From contig JAUIGR010000008.1 in NCBI GenBank assembly GCA_030430025.1, positions 1 to 64,000 on the forward strand: 64,000 nucleotides of DNA, given 5' to 3'. Positions within the stretch are counted from its first letter, which is position 1; every line of letters begins with the position of its first letter. Both the position numbers and the translations under genes were made by a program. Under the pieces are notes generated by a model, which worked only from the letters and a program-made list of their open reading frames with translations, made no database searches and was not told where the DNA came from. This document shows, one piece after another, positions 54,804-63,999 of this stretch. The stretch comes from Gammaproteobacteria bacterium (GTDB lineage Bacteria > Pseudomonadota > Gammaproteobacteria > Xanthomonadales > Marinicellaceae).

Positions 54804-55816
54804 AGGATCAACATCGCATCACCGTAGCTAAAAAAACGGTATTTTTGCTCAATGGCGTGTTGATAAGCATTCATAATGGCAGTCTGACCGGCGAGAGCGG
54901 AAACCAACATCACCAAAGTGGACTCTGGTAAATGAAAGTTGGTAATCAAACCATCAATGATTTTGAACTCATATCCTGGATAGATAAAAATTTGTGTATC
55001 ACCCTGGAACGGCTCAATACAACCTGACCGTGCTGAGGTCTCCAAACAACGTACTGCTGTAGTACCAACCGCAATCACACGACCACCTTGTGCTTGTGTT
55101 CGCCTGACCAAATCACACACTTCAGGCGTCACTTCTAACCATTCTTTATGCATTTTGTGATCGCTGACATTTTCTGATTTGACTGGCTGAAAAGTACCTG
55201 CGCCTACATGCAGAGTGACAAAAGCCATTTGAACACCTTGCTGCTTTAGCTCAGTCAATAAAGTTTCATCAAAATGCAAACCCGCCGTGGGAGCTGCTAC
55301 CGCACCTGTTCGTTCAGCATAAACTGTTTGGTAACGCTCATCATCAGCAGCATCTACGGGACGAGTAATGTATGGTGGTAAAGGCATGTCACCATGACAG
55401 TCCATCAGATCAGATAGGTTTTCAGCCAATGTTTCACACAAAAAGAACATGCCCGAGCGTGCTGTAACTTTGAGCTTAGCATCACCATCAAAATAGATTA
55501 TAGAACCCAACCTGATTGATTTATTGGCTTTGAGCATGGTTTTAGCTTGCCTGTCATTGAGAATGCGCTCAATGAACACCTCGACCTGACCACCGGTGGC
55601 TTTTTGTCCCTTCAGCCTAGCAGGAATCACTTTGGTATTATTAAATACCAGTAAATCACCCGCCTGAAACCATTGGCCAATGCTTTTGAATGTGGCGTCG
55701 GTCAGCTGTCCTGTTTGTCGATTTAAATGCAATAAGCGACTATCAGAACGATTATCAAGAGGGTATTGAGCAATCAGCCCTTCAGGCAAATCAAAGGCAA
55801 ACTCTGATTTATTCAT
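54800..55816 (-). CDS. queA: S-adenosylmethionine:tRNA ribosyltransferase-isomerase
   Basis: 338 aa. It adds the ribosyl part of SAM to 7-aminomethyl-7-deazaguanine in tRNA on the way to queuosine. Signatures: FAFDLPEGLIAQYPLDNRSDSRLL, LVFNNTKVIPARLKG, GAVAAPTAGLHFDETLL, HVGAGTFQPVKSENVSDHKMHKEW and TNFHLPESTLVMLVSALAG. Full length. It uses SAM made by metK in this window. tgt and yajC are not next to it, which differs from E. coli. Confidence 0.96.
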   Translation of the reverse strand: MNKSEFAFDLPEGLIAQYPLDNRSDSRLLHLNRQTGQLTDATFKSIGQWFQAGDLLVFNNTKVIPARLKGQKATGGQVEVFIERILNDRQAKTMLKANKSIRLGSIIYFDGDAKLKVTARSGMFFLCETLAENLSDLMDCHGDMPLPPYITRPVDAADDERYQTVYAERTGAVAAPTAGLHFDETLLTELKQQGVQMAFVTLHVGAGTFQPVKSENVSDHKMHKEWLEVTPEVCDLVRRTQAQGGRVIAVGTTAVRCLETSARSGCIEPFQGDTQIFIYPGYEFKIIDGLITNFHLPESTLVMLVSALAGQTAIMNAYQHAIEQKYRFFSYGDAMLIL

Positions 55817-55817
55817 A

Positions 55818-56252
55818 TCAGTCGCTGGTTTTGACAGGAAAGTCTAAATGTTGAACTTGTTCATTACCCACTGTATCTTCATAAATCAAACAAATACGCA
55901 CCACGTCACCAATCTTAAATGTTTCTTTAGGCATCATCAACATGATGTGGAGACCTCCTGGCTCAAAACTCAACATATCCCCAGGGTTAAGTAATAATGA
56001 CTTTTGCTCTTCCATACGATATTGACCATTTTCTTCAATACTGCGATGAACTTCTGTCATTCCGAAAGCAGGACTATAGGCACCCACCAACTTTATTTTC
56101 TCTGTAGTTTGATTCTCTATTGTTAAATACGCTGCCATCATTTTGACACCGGGAGGTGCAGCACGCAACCACGGCATTTTGACATCAGGAAAATCATATG
56201 CAGATAGTTGAAAGCTCAACCATAAACCCAAAATAACCGATGTAATCTTCAT
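55818..56252 (-). CDS. Periplasmic copper chaperone, PCu(A)C family
   Basis: 144 aa with a short signal peptide (VILGLWLSFQLSA). The copper site pattern is visible: MTEVHRSIEENGQYRM and, after a spacer, PGGLHIMLMM, giving the H-x-nM-x21-22-H-x-M arrangement of the family. It delivers Cu(I) to cytochrome oxidase CuA. It is oddly placed in a housekeeping operon, with a 4-bp overlap with glmM and a 1-bp gap to queA. This suggests it is simply carried along in the transcript. Confidence 0.88.
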   Translation of the reverse strand: MKITSVILGLWLSFQLSAYDFPDVKMPWLRAAPPGVKMMAAYLTIENQTTEKIKLVGAYSPAFGMTEVHRSIEENGQYRMEEQKSLLLNPGDMLSFEPGGLHIMLMMPKETFKIGDVVRICLIYEDTVGNEQVQHLDFPVKTSD

Positions 56253-57580
56253 AATTGCTCCGCAAATTGTGCTATTTTTGTTGCTTCTTTTCTTGCCACT
56301 TCTGGATCTGTGGCTTCCACCATAATTCGTAATTTCGGTTCTGTGCCCGATGGTCGAATTAACACCCGACCTTGATCTCCTAATTCAGCATCAACAGCTG
56401 CTGCCAATTGCTTCAACTCAGGATGCTGGGCCAGCTGTTGGGGTCGCTCATTAACAATATTGATCATCGTTTGTGGGTATAAACTCATTTCATTAGCCAG
56501 TGAAAATAATTTTTGACCTGTTTCCAACATCACACCCAACACCATCAACGCACTGACAATCCCATCGCCAGTACCTGTCAACGCTAAATTCAATATATGA
56601 CCAGATGATTCACCTCCCAGTATCCAGCCATTTTGCTGTAGCTTCTGATGAACATAACGGTCACCAACAGCAGCACGTTCAAAAGAAATTCCCAATGCTT
56701 TTAAGCCAGCTTCCATGCCCTGATTAGACATCAATGTACCGACTACACCACCATGTAATAAGCCGTGTTGATGCCAATGCTTCGCCACTAAAAAAATTAA
56801 CTGGTCACCATTAACCTCCTCTCCTTTGTGGTCAATCATTACCACACGATCACCATCACCATCAAGCGCAATACCCAAATCAGCACCTATTTCGAGTACC
56901 TTCTCCTGTAAAACGGCCACAGCGGTAGAACCACAGTCTTTGTTGATATTAAAACCATCTGGCTTGTTACCAATCACAGTCACTTCCGCTCCCAACTCTT
57001 TGAAAACTTGTGGCGCAACATGATAGCTTGCTCCATTGGCACAATCTAATACCAAACGAATGCCATCTAAGGATCTGCGATGACAGCTTTGTTTACAAAA
57101 TTCGATGTACCGTCCTGCCACATCACTTAAACGCTTGGCTTTGCCAATGTCTTTCGACTCAACCATTTGCATCGGTTGATCAAGATATTGCTCGATTGCT
57201 AGCTCTTGTTCATCTGTCAGTTTTTGACCTCTTTCATTAAAGAACTTAATGCCGTTATCATCAAAAGGATTGTGTGAAGCACTGATGACAATACCAGCAC
57301 TGGCATGCAAAGTTTTCGTCAACCAAGCCACCGCAGGTGTAGGCATTGGACCAAATAAAATGGTATTAATACCTACCGACGACAAACCTGCTTCCAAAGC
57401 CGATTCCAACATATAGCCGGATACCCTTGTATCTTTACCAATAACGATGGTGTGATTGGGTTTATTCTGTCCCAATACTTTCCCTGCCGCATAACCTAGT
57501 CTAAGCGCAAATTCAGCCGTCATGACTTGACCACCGACTTTACCACGAATCCCATCTGTTCCAAAATAACGCTTATTCAT
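56249..57580 (-). CDS. glmM: Phosphoglucosamine mutase
   Basis: 443 aa. It converts glucosamine-6-P to glucosamine-1-P for peptidoglycan and LPS. Start YFGTDGIRGKVGG, active phosphoserine in GIVISASHNPFDDNGIKFF, metal loop GIALDGDGDRVVMIDHKG, sugar loop GGESSGHILN, phosphate site RVLIRPSGTEPKLRIMVEA. Length and order after folP match E. coli. It differs from the AlgC-type protein at 38384 by having no membrane part. Confidence 0.97.
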   Translation of the reverse strand: MNKRYFGTDGIRGKVGGQVMTAEFALRLGYAAGKVLGQNKPNHTIVIGKDTRVSGYMLESALEAGLSSVGINTILFGPMPTPAVAWLTKTLHASAGIVISASHNPFDDNGIKFFNERGQKLTDEQELAIEQYLDQPMQMVESKDIGKAKRLSDVAGRYIEFCKQSCHRRSLDGIRLVLDCANGASYHVAPQVFKELGAEVTVIGNKPDGFNINKDCGSTAVAVLQEKVLEIGADLGIALDGDGDRVVMIDHKGEEVNGDQLIFLVAKHWHQHGLLHGGVVGTLMSNQGMEAGLKALGISFERAAVGDRYVHQKLQQNGWILGGESSGHILNLALTGTGDGIVSALMVLGVMLETGQKLFSLANEMSLYPQTMINIVNERPQQLAQHPELKQLAAAVDAELGDQGRVLIRPSGTEPKLRIMVEATDPEVARKEATKIAQFAEQL

Positions 57581-57584
57581 GGAT

Positions 57585-58382
57585 TTACCCTATTAAATGC
57601 CGTGATGTATACAAAACATCACGTGTTGGTGCCACATCATGAACACGAAAAATATCCGCACCTTGTAAATAACAAAATTGAGCCACAGCTAGAGAACCGG
57701 GTAACCGTTGATCAACAGAGCGATTAAGTAATTGGCCAAACAGAGACTTACGAGAAACACCTATCAATACAGGAAAACCCATTTGTTTTATAGTTGAAGT
57801 GTGTCGCAACAACTGTAAGTTATGCGCCAGCGTTTTACCAAAACCAATACCAGGATCCAAAATGATTCGATCGGCACTCATACCATAAGACAAACAAGAC
57901 TCTACACGCTCATCAAAATAATCGAGCACGGTTTGTACGACATCATGATACTCTGGACTCTCCTGCATGTTCTTAGGCTGTCCCTTTTTATGCATCAAGC
58001 ACACATTGGCATCATATTTGACAGCAATTTCAATCGCACCTTCCGCCTCCAGTGCGTTGACATCATTGATAAAATCAGCACCAGCGATTATCGCTGCTTC
58101 CATCACTTCTGGTTTACTTGTATCAATTGAGATTGTCAACTCAGGGTATAAGGCCCGCAGCTTCTTAATAACAGGGACCGTTCTTTCCACTTCTTCATCA
58201 ACAGAAATACTTTGCGCACCCGGCCTTGTCGACTCACCACCTACATCAATGATATCGACATCTTCGTCAATCATTCGTTGGGCCTGAGCAAGCGCTAAGT
58301 CAATTTGATTGAACTGACCGCCATCTGAAAATGAATCGGGGGTGACATTCAGCACCCCCATGATTTTAAAATCATTGTCCAT
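57585..58382 (-). CDS. folP: Dihydropteroate synthase
   Basis: 265 aa TIM-barrel enzyme joining p-aminobenzoate to the pterin, the sulfonamide target. Motifs: GVLNVTPDSFSDGGQF, DVGGESTRPGAQSISVDEE, ISIDTSKPEVMEAAI, INDVNALE, LDPGIGFGKTLAHNLQLL, IGVSRKSLFG and the ending FRVHDVAPTRDVL. Between ftsH (8-bp gap) and glmM (4-bp gap), the conserved gammaproteobacterial order. Confidence 0.97.
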   Translation of the reverse strand: MDNDFKIMGVLNVTPDSFSDGGQFNQIDLALAQAQRMIDEDVDIIDVGGESTRPGAQSISVDEEVERTVPVIKKLRALYPELTISIDTSKPEVMEAAIIAGADFINDVNALEAEGAIEIAVKYDANVCLMHKKGQPKNMQESPEYHDVVQTVLDYFDERVESCLSYGMSADRIILDPGIGFGKTLAHNLQLLRHTSTIKQMGFPVLIGVSRKSLFGQLLNRSVDQRLPGSLAVAQFCYLQGADIFRVHDVAPTRDVLYTSRHLIG

Positions 58383-58390
58383 TAATGAAG

Positions 58391-60331
58391 TTAATTTTGT
58401 TCAGCTGGATCCCCAAATGAACTGGGTCGCTGATCCTTAGTTTTGTCTTTAACCGACTGACCACCTTCACCTGAATCATCTTTATCTATATCTTCCCACC
58501 CTTCAGGTGGCGATGGTTCTTTACCTTGCATGATTTCCTCAATTTGCTTGGCATCAATGGTCTCATATTTCATCAGTGCTCCAGCCATTACATGCAACTT
58601 ATCTAGATTATCATTCAATATTTTCTGAGCACGCTGATAATTTTTATCAATCAACTCACGAACAGCCTTATCAATTTGGTCAGCAGTGGTATCTGACATG
58701 TGTTTATGCTGTGTGACTTGACGCCCCAAAAATACTTCACCTTCGTCTTCCGAATAAGACAAGGGGCCCAATGCATCAGAAAGTCCCCATTTAGTGACCA
58801 TATTCTTGGCAATGCTGGTGGCTCTTTCAATATCATTAGATGCACCTGTTGTCACTGCATCAGGACCTCCAATGATTTCTTCAGCGATACGTCCACCATA
58901 GAGGCTGGAAATCTGACTTTCCAATGCAGTCTTGCTGTAAGAATACCGATCATCCTCAGGTAAATACATGGTCACACCCAACGCCCTTCCCCGAGGAATG
59001 ATCGTTACCTTATAAACAGGATCATGTTCTGGCACCACATAACCTACGATAGCATGACCCGCTTCATGATAAGCTGTGTTCCGTTTTTCCTCCTCCTTCA
59101 TCACCATGGACTTTCTTTCTGTACCCATCATGATTTTGTCACGGGCTTTATCGAACAGCTCCATATTGATTTCTGTTCTGTCTTCCCGAGCAGCAAACAA
59201 AGCCGCTTCATTGACTAAATTAGCCAAATCTGCGCCTGAAAAACCTGGTGTTCCACGAGCTATGACCATGGCATTAACATCATTAGCCAATGGCACTTTT
59301 CTCATATGAACCTTTAAAATAGCTTCACGTCCTTTGATGTCTGGTAAAGGAACGACAACTTGACGATCAAAACGCCCTGGTCTCAACAAGGCAGGATCTA
59401 GCACATCAGGTCGATTGGTTGCGGCAATAACAATGACCCCTTCATTCCCTTCAAAACCATCCATTTCAACTAACAACTGGTTCAGTGTTTGTTCTCTCTC
59501 GTCATGTCCACCACCAAGACCAGCACCTCGTTGACGTCCAACTGCATCTATTTCATCAATAAAAATAATACATGGTGCATTTTTCTTCGCTTGCTCAAAC
59601 ATATCACGAACACGAGAAGCGCCCACGCCCACAAACATTTCGACGAAATCAGAGCCCGAAATAGTAAAAAATGGCACCCTGGCTTCACCAGCAATGGCTT
59701 TAGCTAAAAGCGTTTTTCCTGTTCCAGGAGGACCTACCATCAGAATACCTCGCGGAATGTGTCCACCTAGTTTTTGAAATTTAGACGGGTCACGTAAAAA
59801 ATCCACTACCTCACCGACCTCTTCTTTGGCTTCTTCAGCTCCCGCCATATCAGCAAAGGTGACTTTATTTTGCTCTTCATTCAATAGCTTGGCTTTTGAA
59901 CGGCCAAAGCTCATGGCACCACCCTTACCACCGCCACCTTGCATTTGACGCATGATCAGAAACCATAAACCCAAAAATAATAAAATGGGTGCTACGATTT
60001 CTACTATTCGCCAAAAAACACTACCACCCTCTGGTTTTTTGACTGCATACTTGACATTATTTAAAATCAGGTCATCTTCCAAATGTGGGTCATTACCTGC
60101 CTGCACTTCAATTTGATCACCATTCACCGTTTTGGCTATGATTTTTCGATGTACTGAAGTTTCAGGATCAATCAGTGCTTCTGTGATTTGACCATTTTGT
60201 ACCATATGTATGAAATCAGAATAAACGACCTGACCCTGTTGTTGTGGCTGTTGTATCATACTGCTGAACACACTCATCAACACCATCAAAACAACCACCC
60301 ATAATAAAATATTTTTTGCTACGTTATTCAA
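58391..60331 (-). CDS. ftsH: ATP-dependent zinc metalloprotease FtsH
   Basis: 646 aa. Two membrane segments ([18 protein letters not shown] and [22 protein letters not shown]) around a periplasmic loop. Then a GGG-rich hinge, an AAA+ domain with Walker [19 protein letters not shown], Walker [12 protein letters not shown], arginine-finger region [19 protein letters not shown], and the M41 zinc site [13 protein letters not shown]. The C-terminal tail is acidic. It degrades unfolded membrane proteins and short-lived regulators. Second in the operon after rlmE. Confidence 0.98.
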   Translation of the reverse strand: MNNVAKNILLWVVVLMVLMSVFSSMIQQPQQQGQVVYSDFIHMVQNGQITEALIDPETSVHRKIIAKTVNGDQIEVQAGNDPHLEDDLILNNVKYAVKKPEGGSVFWRIVEIVAPILLFLGLWFLIMRQMQGGGGKGGAMSFGRSKAKLLNEEQNKVTFADMAGAEEAKEEVGEVVDFLRDPSKFQKLGGHIPRGILMVGPPGTGKTLLAKAIAGEARVPFFTISGSDFVEMFVGVGASRVRDMFEQAKKNAPCIIFIDEIDAVGRQRGAGLGGGHDEREQTLNQLLVEMDGFEGNEGVIVIAATNRPDVLDPALLRPGRFDRQVVVPLPDIKGREAILKVHMRKVPLANDVNAMVIARGTPGFSGADLANLVNEAALFAAREDRTEINMELFDKARDKIMMGTERKSMVMKEEEKRNTAYHEAGHAIVGYVVPEHDPVYKVTIIPRGRALGVTMYLPEDDRYSYSKTALESQISSLYGGRIAEEIIGGPDAVTTGASNDIERATSIAKNMVTKWGLSDALGPLSYSEDEGEVFLGRQVTQHKHMSDTTADQIDKAVRELIDKNYQRAQKILNDNLDKLHVMAGALMKYETIDAKQIEEIMQGKEPSPPEGWEDIDKDDSGEGGQSVKDKTKDQRPSSFGDPAEQN

Positions 60332-60342
60332 AATACTATTCT

Positions 60343-60960
60343 CTATTTTTTACCCTGAGCCACTGCATAAACTTCTCGTGAACGCGCTCGTGACGACTTG
60401 GGTTTGTAAATTGTTACTTGATTAAAAACCTGCTTCATGTTTTTTATATGTCCATCAAAACCTTCCCCCTGGAACAATTTAATCACATGATGCCCATTAG
60501 GATTCAATGTTTGTTGACAAAAATCCAGTGCCAGCTCAGCCAAATACATGGCCCGAGGTTGATCAGTAGCGTTCACTCCACTTAAGTTTGGGGCCATATC
60601 AGATAAAACAAGGTCTATTTTATGACCATTCAGAAGCGTCATTAACTGTATATAAGTTTCATCACTTGTAAAGTCGCCTTCAATAAACTCAACACCTTCG
60701 ATCGGTTCTATTGGCAACAAATCAAGGCCGATAATCAAAGCATTATCATCAACCTGATTTTTCACAACCTGACACCACCCACCTGGAGCAGCGCCTAAAT
60801 CAACTACAGCATCAACTTGATCAAACACTTTGAACTTAGCCTGTATCTCCTCTAGTTTAAATGCAGACCGTGCTCGATATCCTCGTTGTTGTGATCTTTT
60901 GACAAACTCATCATCAAAATGTTCTTTTAACCATTGATTTGAACTCTTGCTGCGACTCAT
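60343..60960 (-). CDS. rlmE: 23S rRNA (uridine-2'-O)-methyltransferase
   Basis: 205 aa (FtsJ/RrmJ). Starts [38 protein letters not shown], carries the SAM loop [15 protein letters not shown], the acidic strand-2 end IIGLDLLP, and the catalytic K-D-K-E set in part ([22 protein letters not shown]). It methylates U2552 in the ribosomal A loop. First gene of the operon; only 48 bp separate it from divergent yhbY, so the two promoters overlap. Confidence 0.97.
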   Translation of the reverse strand: MSRSKSSNQWLKEHFDDEFVKRSQQRGYRARSAFKLEEIQAKFKVFDQVDAVVDLGAAPGGWCQVVKNQVDDNALIIGLDLLPIEPIEGVEFIEGDFTSDETYIQLMTLLNGHKIDLVLSDMAPNLSGVNATDQPRAMYLAELALDFCQQTLNPNGHHVIKLFQGEGFDGHIKNMKQVFNQVTIYKPKSSRARSREVYAVAQGKK

Positions 60961-61008
60961 CTGTTAAAATACGACCATAAATTTGTGAAAGAGTTAGATT
61001 TTACACCA

Positions 61009-61329
61009 ATGTCAAAAAAAACTAAAAAACAAGCGCTGTCTTTAAGCAAAAATGCTAAAAAATACATACGAGGCATAGCCCATCATATCAATCCATTAGT
61101 TACCGTTGCAGATAAAGGTATTACTGAAAATATTTTGAATGAATTAGATATCTGCTTGGATCACCACGAATTAGTCAAAATCAAAATTCGCGCTGACCGC
61201 CAGGCACGTGATGCAATTGTTGAAAACTTGATTCAAGCTTCTCAGGCAGAAAAAGTACAAAGCATAGGCGGAACCCTCACTTTATTCCGACCTAACCTTA
61301 AAAAACCAGTCTATGAATTACCACAATAA
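61009..61329 (+). CDS. yhbY: YhbY family ribosome assembly RNA-binding protein
   Basis: 106 aa from ATG 61009 (the track's upstream GTG adds MKELDFTP, unlikely). A CRM-type domain: LSKNAKKYIRGIAHHINPLVTV, then the loop ADKGITENILNELD and DHHELVKIKI, ending TLTLFRPN. It binds the large-subunit precursor. It is divergent from rlmE, as in E. coli, and is followed closely by an Mth938-like gene on the same strand. Confidence 0.93.
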   Translation: MSKKTKKQALSLSKNAKKYIRGIAHHINPLVTVADKGITENILNELDICLDHHELVKIKIRADRQARDAIVENLIQASQAEKVQSIGGTLTLFRPNLKKPVYELPQ

Positions 61330-61331
61330 TC

Positions 61332-61700
61332 ATGGAACTATCGGAACAAACATTCAACCACCCAAATTTAATCAAAGAAGCTAATCATAAAAAATGCCAT
61401 GTTGGCAGTCGGATCTACACTGAATCTCTCATCATACCCTGGCAAGGTGAAATTCAAACTTTTAAAGCACAGTCAGTTACTGACTTGGATGAACCTTTAT
61501 TTAACTTGATTTGTTCAAAAGAGCCTGAAGTGATCGTTTTAGCTACTGGTGCCAAGATTGAGTACCCAGATGCTCAAATTTTAGCTCCCCTCGTTAATAA
61601 ACAAATTGGATTGGAAGTGATGACAAACACGGCCGCTGCCAGAACAGTTAATGTTTTGATGGCTGAAAATCGACGAGTTGTTGCTGTATTGATTATTTAG
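61332..61700 (+). CDS. Mth938-like domain protein (DUF498)
   Basis: 122 aa. The fold family is recognised by SRIYTESLIIPWQG, EVIVLATGAKIEYPDAQIL, and EVMTNTAAARTVNVLMAENRRVVAVLI. Small cytosolic protein of unknown role in bacteria (an NDUFAF3-like relation is known in eukaryotes). Two-base gap after yhbY, so cotranscribed. Its TAG stop sits exactly at the left end of a MITE-like insertion: the last TATTTA forms one flanking repeat. Confidence 0.85.
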   Translation: MELSEQTFNHPNLIKEANHKKCHVGSRIYTESLIIPWQGEIQTFKAQSVTDLDEPLFNLICSKEPEVIVLATGAKIEYPDAQILAPLVNKQIGLEVMTNTAAARTVNVLMAENRRVVAVLII

Positions 61701-62004
61701 TCGAACCTGAAAAATGCATAAGTTATTGTTGGATATGATAAATTTATTACAATCTCCATATTTTTTCGACCAGAAAACAAGTGTTTCAATGCTTTTTTAT
61801 TCGCCGCTTCCATGCGGCTCTCAGGCTAACGTGAAAAAGTTTTCCAGAAACTTTTTTCTGGTCGACGGTGTGGCACAAGGACGTGCCACCTTGAGCCGTT
61901 AGGCTCAAGTAAGGTCAAAAAATATCAGCAAAATCACACTTTTGCGCTTAAGTGTTTTTTGACCGATGCTGGAAAAGGCCAGGAAGGACTTTTTCAGGAC
62001 TGAC
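61700..62004. mobile_element. MITE-like non-coding element, 305 bp, with 6-bp target repeats
   Basis: Ends GTCGAACCTGAAAAA and TTTTTCAGGACTGAC form imperfect terminal inverted repeats, and TATTTA flanks both sides (61694-61699 and 62005-62010). No transposase inside. The interior is packed with hairpins: GTTT-tccag-AAAC, GTGGCAC-aaggac-GTGCCAC, CTTGAGCC-gtta-GGCTCAAG, and CGACCAGAAAA paired with TTTTCTGGTCG. The 62-codon ORF at 61714 follows these stems and is not credible. Probably mobilised by an IS like that at 9519. Confidence 0.75.
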
Positions 62005-62040
62005 TATTTAATATGAGTAAAACCAAATATGCTGATCAAA

Positions 62041-62070
62041 AAAAAGCCCTTAAGTATTTAAGGGCTTTTT
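62041..62070. terminator. Strong bidirectional terminator
   Basis: AAAAAGCCCTTAA and TTTAAGGGCTTTTT with a tiny loop, giving U-runs on both strands. It lies 22 bp past the rpmJ paralogue stop and also closes the yhbY side. Confidence 0.85.
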
Positions 62071-62091
62071 AAGATTCAGCTTGAAAGCGGA

Positions 62092-62217
62092 TTATCTTTG
62101 ACGTGCTTTTAACTTTGGATTTGTTTTACAAATCACAAAAACCTTTCCACGGCGACGAACCACTTTACAGTCTCTTGAGCGAGTTTTCGCTGATTTCAAA
62201 GATGATAAAACTTTCAT
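62092..62217 (-). CDS. rpmJ: 50S ribosomal protein L36, type B (zinc-free form)
   Basis: 41 aa, too short for the ORF track: ATG 62217 to TAA 62092. It starts [20 protein letters not shown] and ends [15 protein letters not shown], the YkgO/L36B pattern. Of the four zinc ligands of normal L36, only two cysteines remain, so it does not hold zinc. Such paralogues stand in under zinc shortage. It is followed by a strong terminator and preceded by about 95 bp of AT-rich DNA. A Zur site was not identified by eye. Confidence 0.9.
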   Translation of the reverse strand: MKVLSSLKSAKTRSRDCKVVRRRGKVFVICKTNPKLKARQR

Positions 62218-62312
62218 AATTTACCGCTTATTCCGAGAGAGCAGGAATTATACTCGCCTCAGAAAAAACTGCAACTTCTTTATCTAGAAAATACATACTA
62301 CACTCAGTTCAA

Positions 62313-63017
62313 TCACACCACGGGATTACCATATAACGACTCTGATCGGTTGAACAGCACCCATGATGTCAATATATATTTATCTACAGAAACGGGTTTA
62401 TTCCCCCTATGTGTATGGGTAAAACCTGCTGGAGCGATGACCAAAGTACCACGTCTCGGGCTGATCGAAGCATTTTGAAAATAAAACTCAGTTTCCCCTC
62501 CTTCATCGACATCATTTAAATAGAACATCCATAACAATGTACGGTGAAGAACGTCATTTTTGGGGTCATTAGGATGAGGATAAACCTCTGAATGCCAATA
62601 AAAGTAACCACCCTCGTTTTGTTTATATTGCTGCATATTGACTGAACCAAGACGGTATACTCTCATGATCAACCGGGCAATCGATTGATCACTAAGGTTA
62701 GGAATATCAACATAAGCAACCTGCTCGATACCCTGATCAGTCTGGACCTGCAAGGCCACGGCACCTGCCAGTAAAAACGGATATTCCCTGACATATCGAA
62801 TCATACCATTCAACACGGCTTGTTTAACCACGGTCAATTCATCCTTCCATTCAGAATATAACGAAATATTGATATCTGTACTGTTCTTTTTAACTATATC
62901 AACTCCGTGTCCTGTCATTCCTGGTCCCAAATGCGGACTTTTATTGAACTTTTCTATCAAATCCTGACAAAAATTAAAATCAAGCGCGTTTTCATATACG
63001 CCAATAAAATTTTTCAA
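62313..63017 (-). CDS. 2OG-Fe(II) oxygenase (prolyl 4-hydroxylase-like)
   Basis: 234 aa. The double-stranded beta-helix is recognisable from GYFYWHSEVYPHP (first iron ligands, His and an acidic residue), LLWMFYLNDVDEGGETEFYF (family core), and APAGFTHTHRGNKPVSVDKYILTSW (distal His and 2OG-binding basic residue). Such proteins hydroxylate amino acids in proteins or small molecules. No partner gene adjoins; the substrate is unknown. The N-terminal half (ENALDFNFCQDLIEKFN) is usual for the family. Confidence 0.85.
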   Translation of the reverse strand: MKNFIGVYENALDFNFCQDLIEKFNKSPHLGPGMTGHGVDIVKKNSTDINISLYSEWKDELTVVKQAVLNGMIRYVREYPFLLAGAVALQVQTDQGIEQVAYVDIPNLSDQSIARLIMRVYRLGSVNMQQYKQNEGGYFYWHSEVYPHPNDPKNDVLHRTLLWMFYLNDVDEGGETEFYFQNASISPRRGTLVIAPAGFTHTHRGNKPVSVDKYILTSWVLFNRSESLYGNPVV

Positions 63018-63213
63018 CTGAACCTCTCTTATGAGAAAGCATTACTCAATTAGCTGATAGATTGAGCAATAATCTCTATGAATTAGTAAAGCGGTTATAA
63101 AGCAGTCAAACAGTTTTTTCCAGCTTTTTTGCTTGCTGTTGGATATTACCGACCCTAATTCGGCATTTCTCATAAGAGTGAAAATAATCCAGCAGATTAA
63201 CATGAGTGAGCAT

Positions 63214-63241
63214 AAAAAAAGGGCCTCATGTACTGAGGCCC
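63214..63241 (-). terminator. Intrinsic terminator of the candidate sRNA
   Basis: Eight-bp GC-rich stem GGGCCTCA/TGAGGCCC, 5-nt loop, then TTTTTTT on the minus strand. It is a textbook Rho-independent terminator. Confidence 0.85.
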
Positions 63242-63355
63242 AAAGCTTTAAGCTGAGGAAGAGGGAGGAAAACCTCAGCAATTGGTCATGTGATTTGACT
63301 CACATGGATGAAGCCTTGCGGCTTCTAAGGAACAATGAATAGAATCCATTTCCTT
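63214..63355 (-). ncRNA. Candidate small RNA with anti-Shine-Dalgarno-like loop
   Basis: Read on the minus strand there are four consecutive hairpins: GAAGCC-gcaa-GGCTTC (63310-63325), CATGTGA-gtcaaa-TCACATG (63287-63306), GCTGAGG-14-CCTCAGC (63252-63279) and GGGCCTCA-5-TGAGGCCC followed by seven Us (63214-63241). The loop of the third reads UUUUCCUCCCUCUU, complementary to AGGAGG-type ribosome binding sites. No gene upstream needs this terminator. The 5' end is uncertain; a TGATAAT box near 63366 could be its -10. Confidence 0.5.
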
Positions 63356-63744
63356 CATCCTGCATTATCAGTATCGAAGATGAATGGGTGATGAATAAAT
63401 GGCTCTGATAAATTTGAAAACAAACAATATATATTACTGGTCATACACTCATTATGCTATGCACAAATCAATCACCATATGACAACAAACAACTCAAATC
63501 GTTTAATCGAAGTATTATTACAGTCGGTTTAGTTTTTAAGGGGAAAGTCCAACAAATATTGTGTTTCGAGCAAAGATCTCTAACAGAAAGATTTCATTCT
63601 TGCTATATTTGACTAGACATCCCACTAATAACCTTTTATAGTGTGCTCAAGCGTTAATTTAAAGTTCAATATTTATAGTCTCCAATCGCAGTATTTCAAA
63701 ACACTCCGCATGTAGCCTCGAAATTTTCAAGTTAAGCAGTGTAT

Positions 63745-63767
63745 GCCCTTTTAGGGCTCTTTTTTTT
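63745..63767 (+). promoter_or_regulatory. Terminator-like hairpin in the leader of the cold-shock gene
   Basis: GCCCT-TTT-AGGGC followed by TCTTTTTTT, 22 bp before the csp ATG and just ahead of its AGCAGGA ribosome binding site. The position inside the leader suggests attenuation. Cold-shock proteins of this family are known RNA-melting antitermination factors, so self-control is possible. Confidence 0.5.
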
Positions 63768-63789
63768 ATTATTTAGCAGGATATGATTT

Positions 63790-63999
63790 ATGTCTAAAAA
63801 AGTTACAGGAATCGTTAAATGGTTCGATGAATCAAAAGGATTCGGTTTTATTTCACAAGCTTCAGGTAGTGATGTATTTGCTCATTTCAGCCAAATTATT
63901 GGTGATGGTTTCAAATCTCTTATTGAAGGTCAATCAGTAGAGTTCACTATAACTAAAGGTCAAAAAGGCCCCCAAGCAGAAAACATCGTTACAATCTAA
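63790..63999 (+). CDS. Cold-shock protein (CspA family)
   Basis: 69 aa, a single cold-shock domain: [17 protein letters not shown] (RNP1), DVFAHFSQI (RNP2), [15 protein letters not shown]. It binds single-stranded RNA and opens secondary structure. Complete, with the stop one base before the window end. Ribosome binding site AGCAGGA. A long leader and an upstream terminator-like stem are typical of regulated csp genes. Confidence 0.95.
   Translation: MSKKVTGIVKWFDESKGFGFISQASGSDVFAHFSQIIGDGFKSLIEGQSVEFTITKGQKGPQAENIVTI

Larger units (their letters stand above)
63018..63789. other. Intergenic region upstream of the cold-shock gene
   Basis: 772 bp without a credible protein gene. It contains a candidate small RNA on the minus strand (63214-63355) and the long 5' untranslated region of the cold-shock gene with a terminator-like hairpin at 63745-63767. 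The middle (63360-63740) is AT-rich with no feature recognised beyond possible promoters. Confidence 0.6.

Noticed and set aside
61714-61902. 62-codon ORF inside the MITE-like element
   Set aside because: Reads through several strong hairpins and contains no protein-like pattern; the element is better explained as non-coding.
63133-63342. 69-codon plus-strand ORF upstream of the cold-shock gene
   Set aside because: Runs straight through the terminator and hairpins of the candidate sRNA, with no ribosome binding site.
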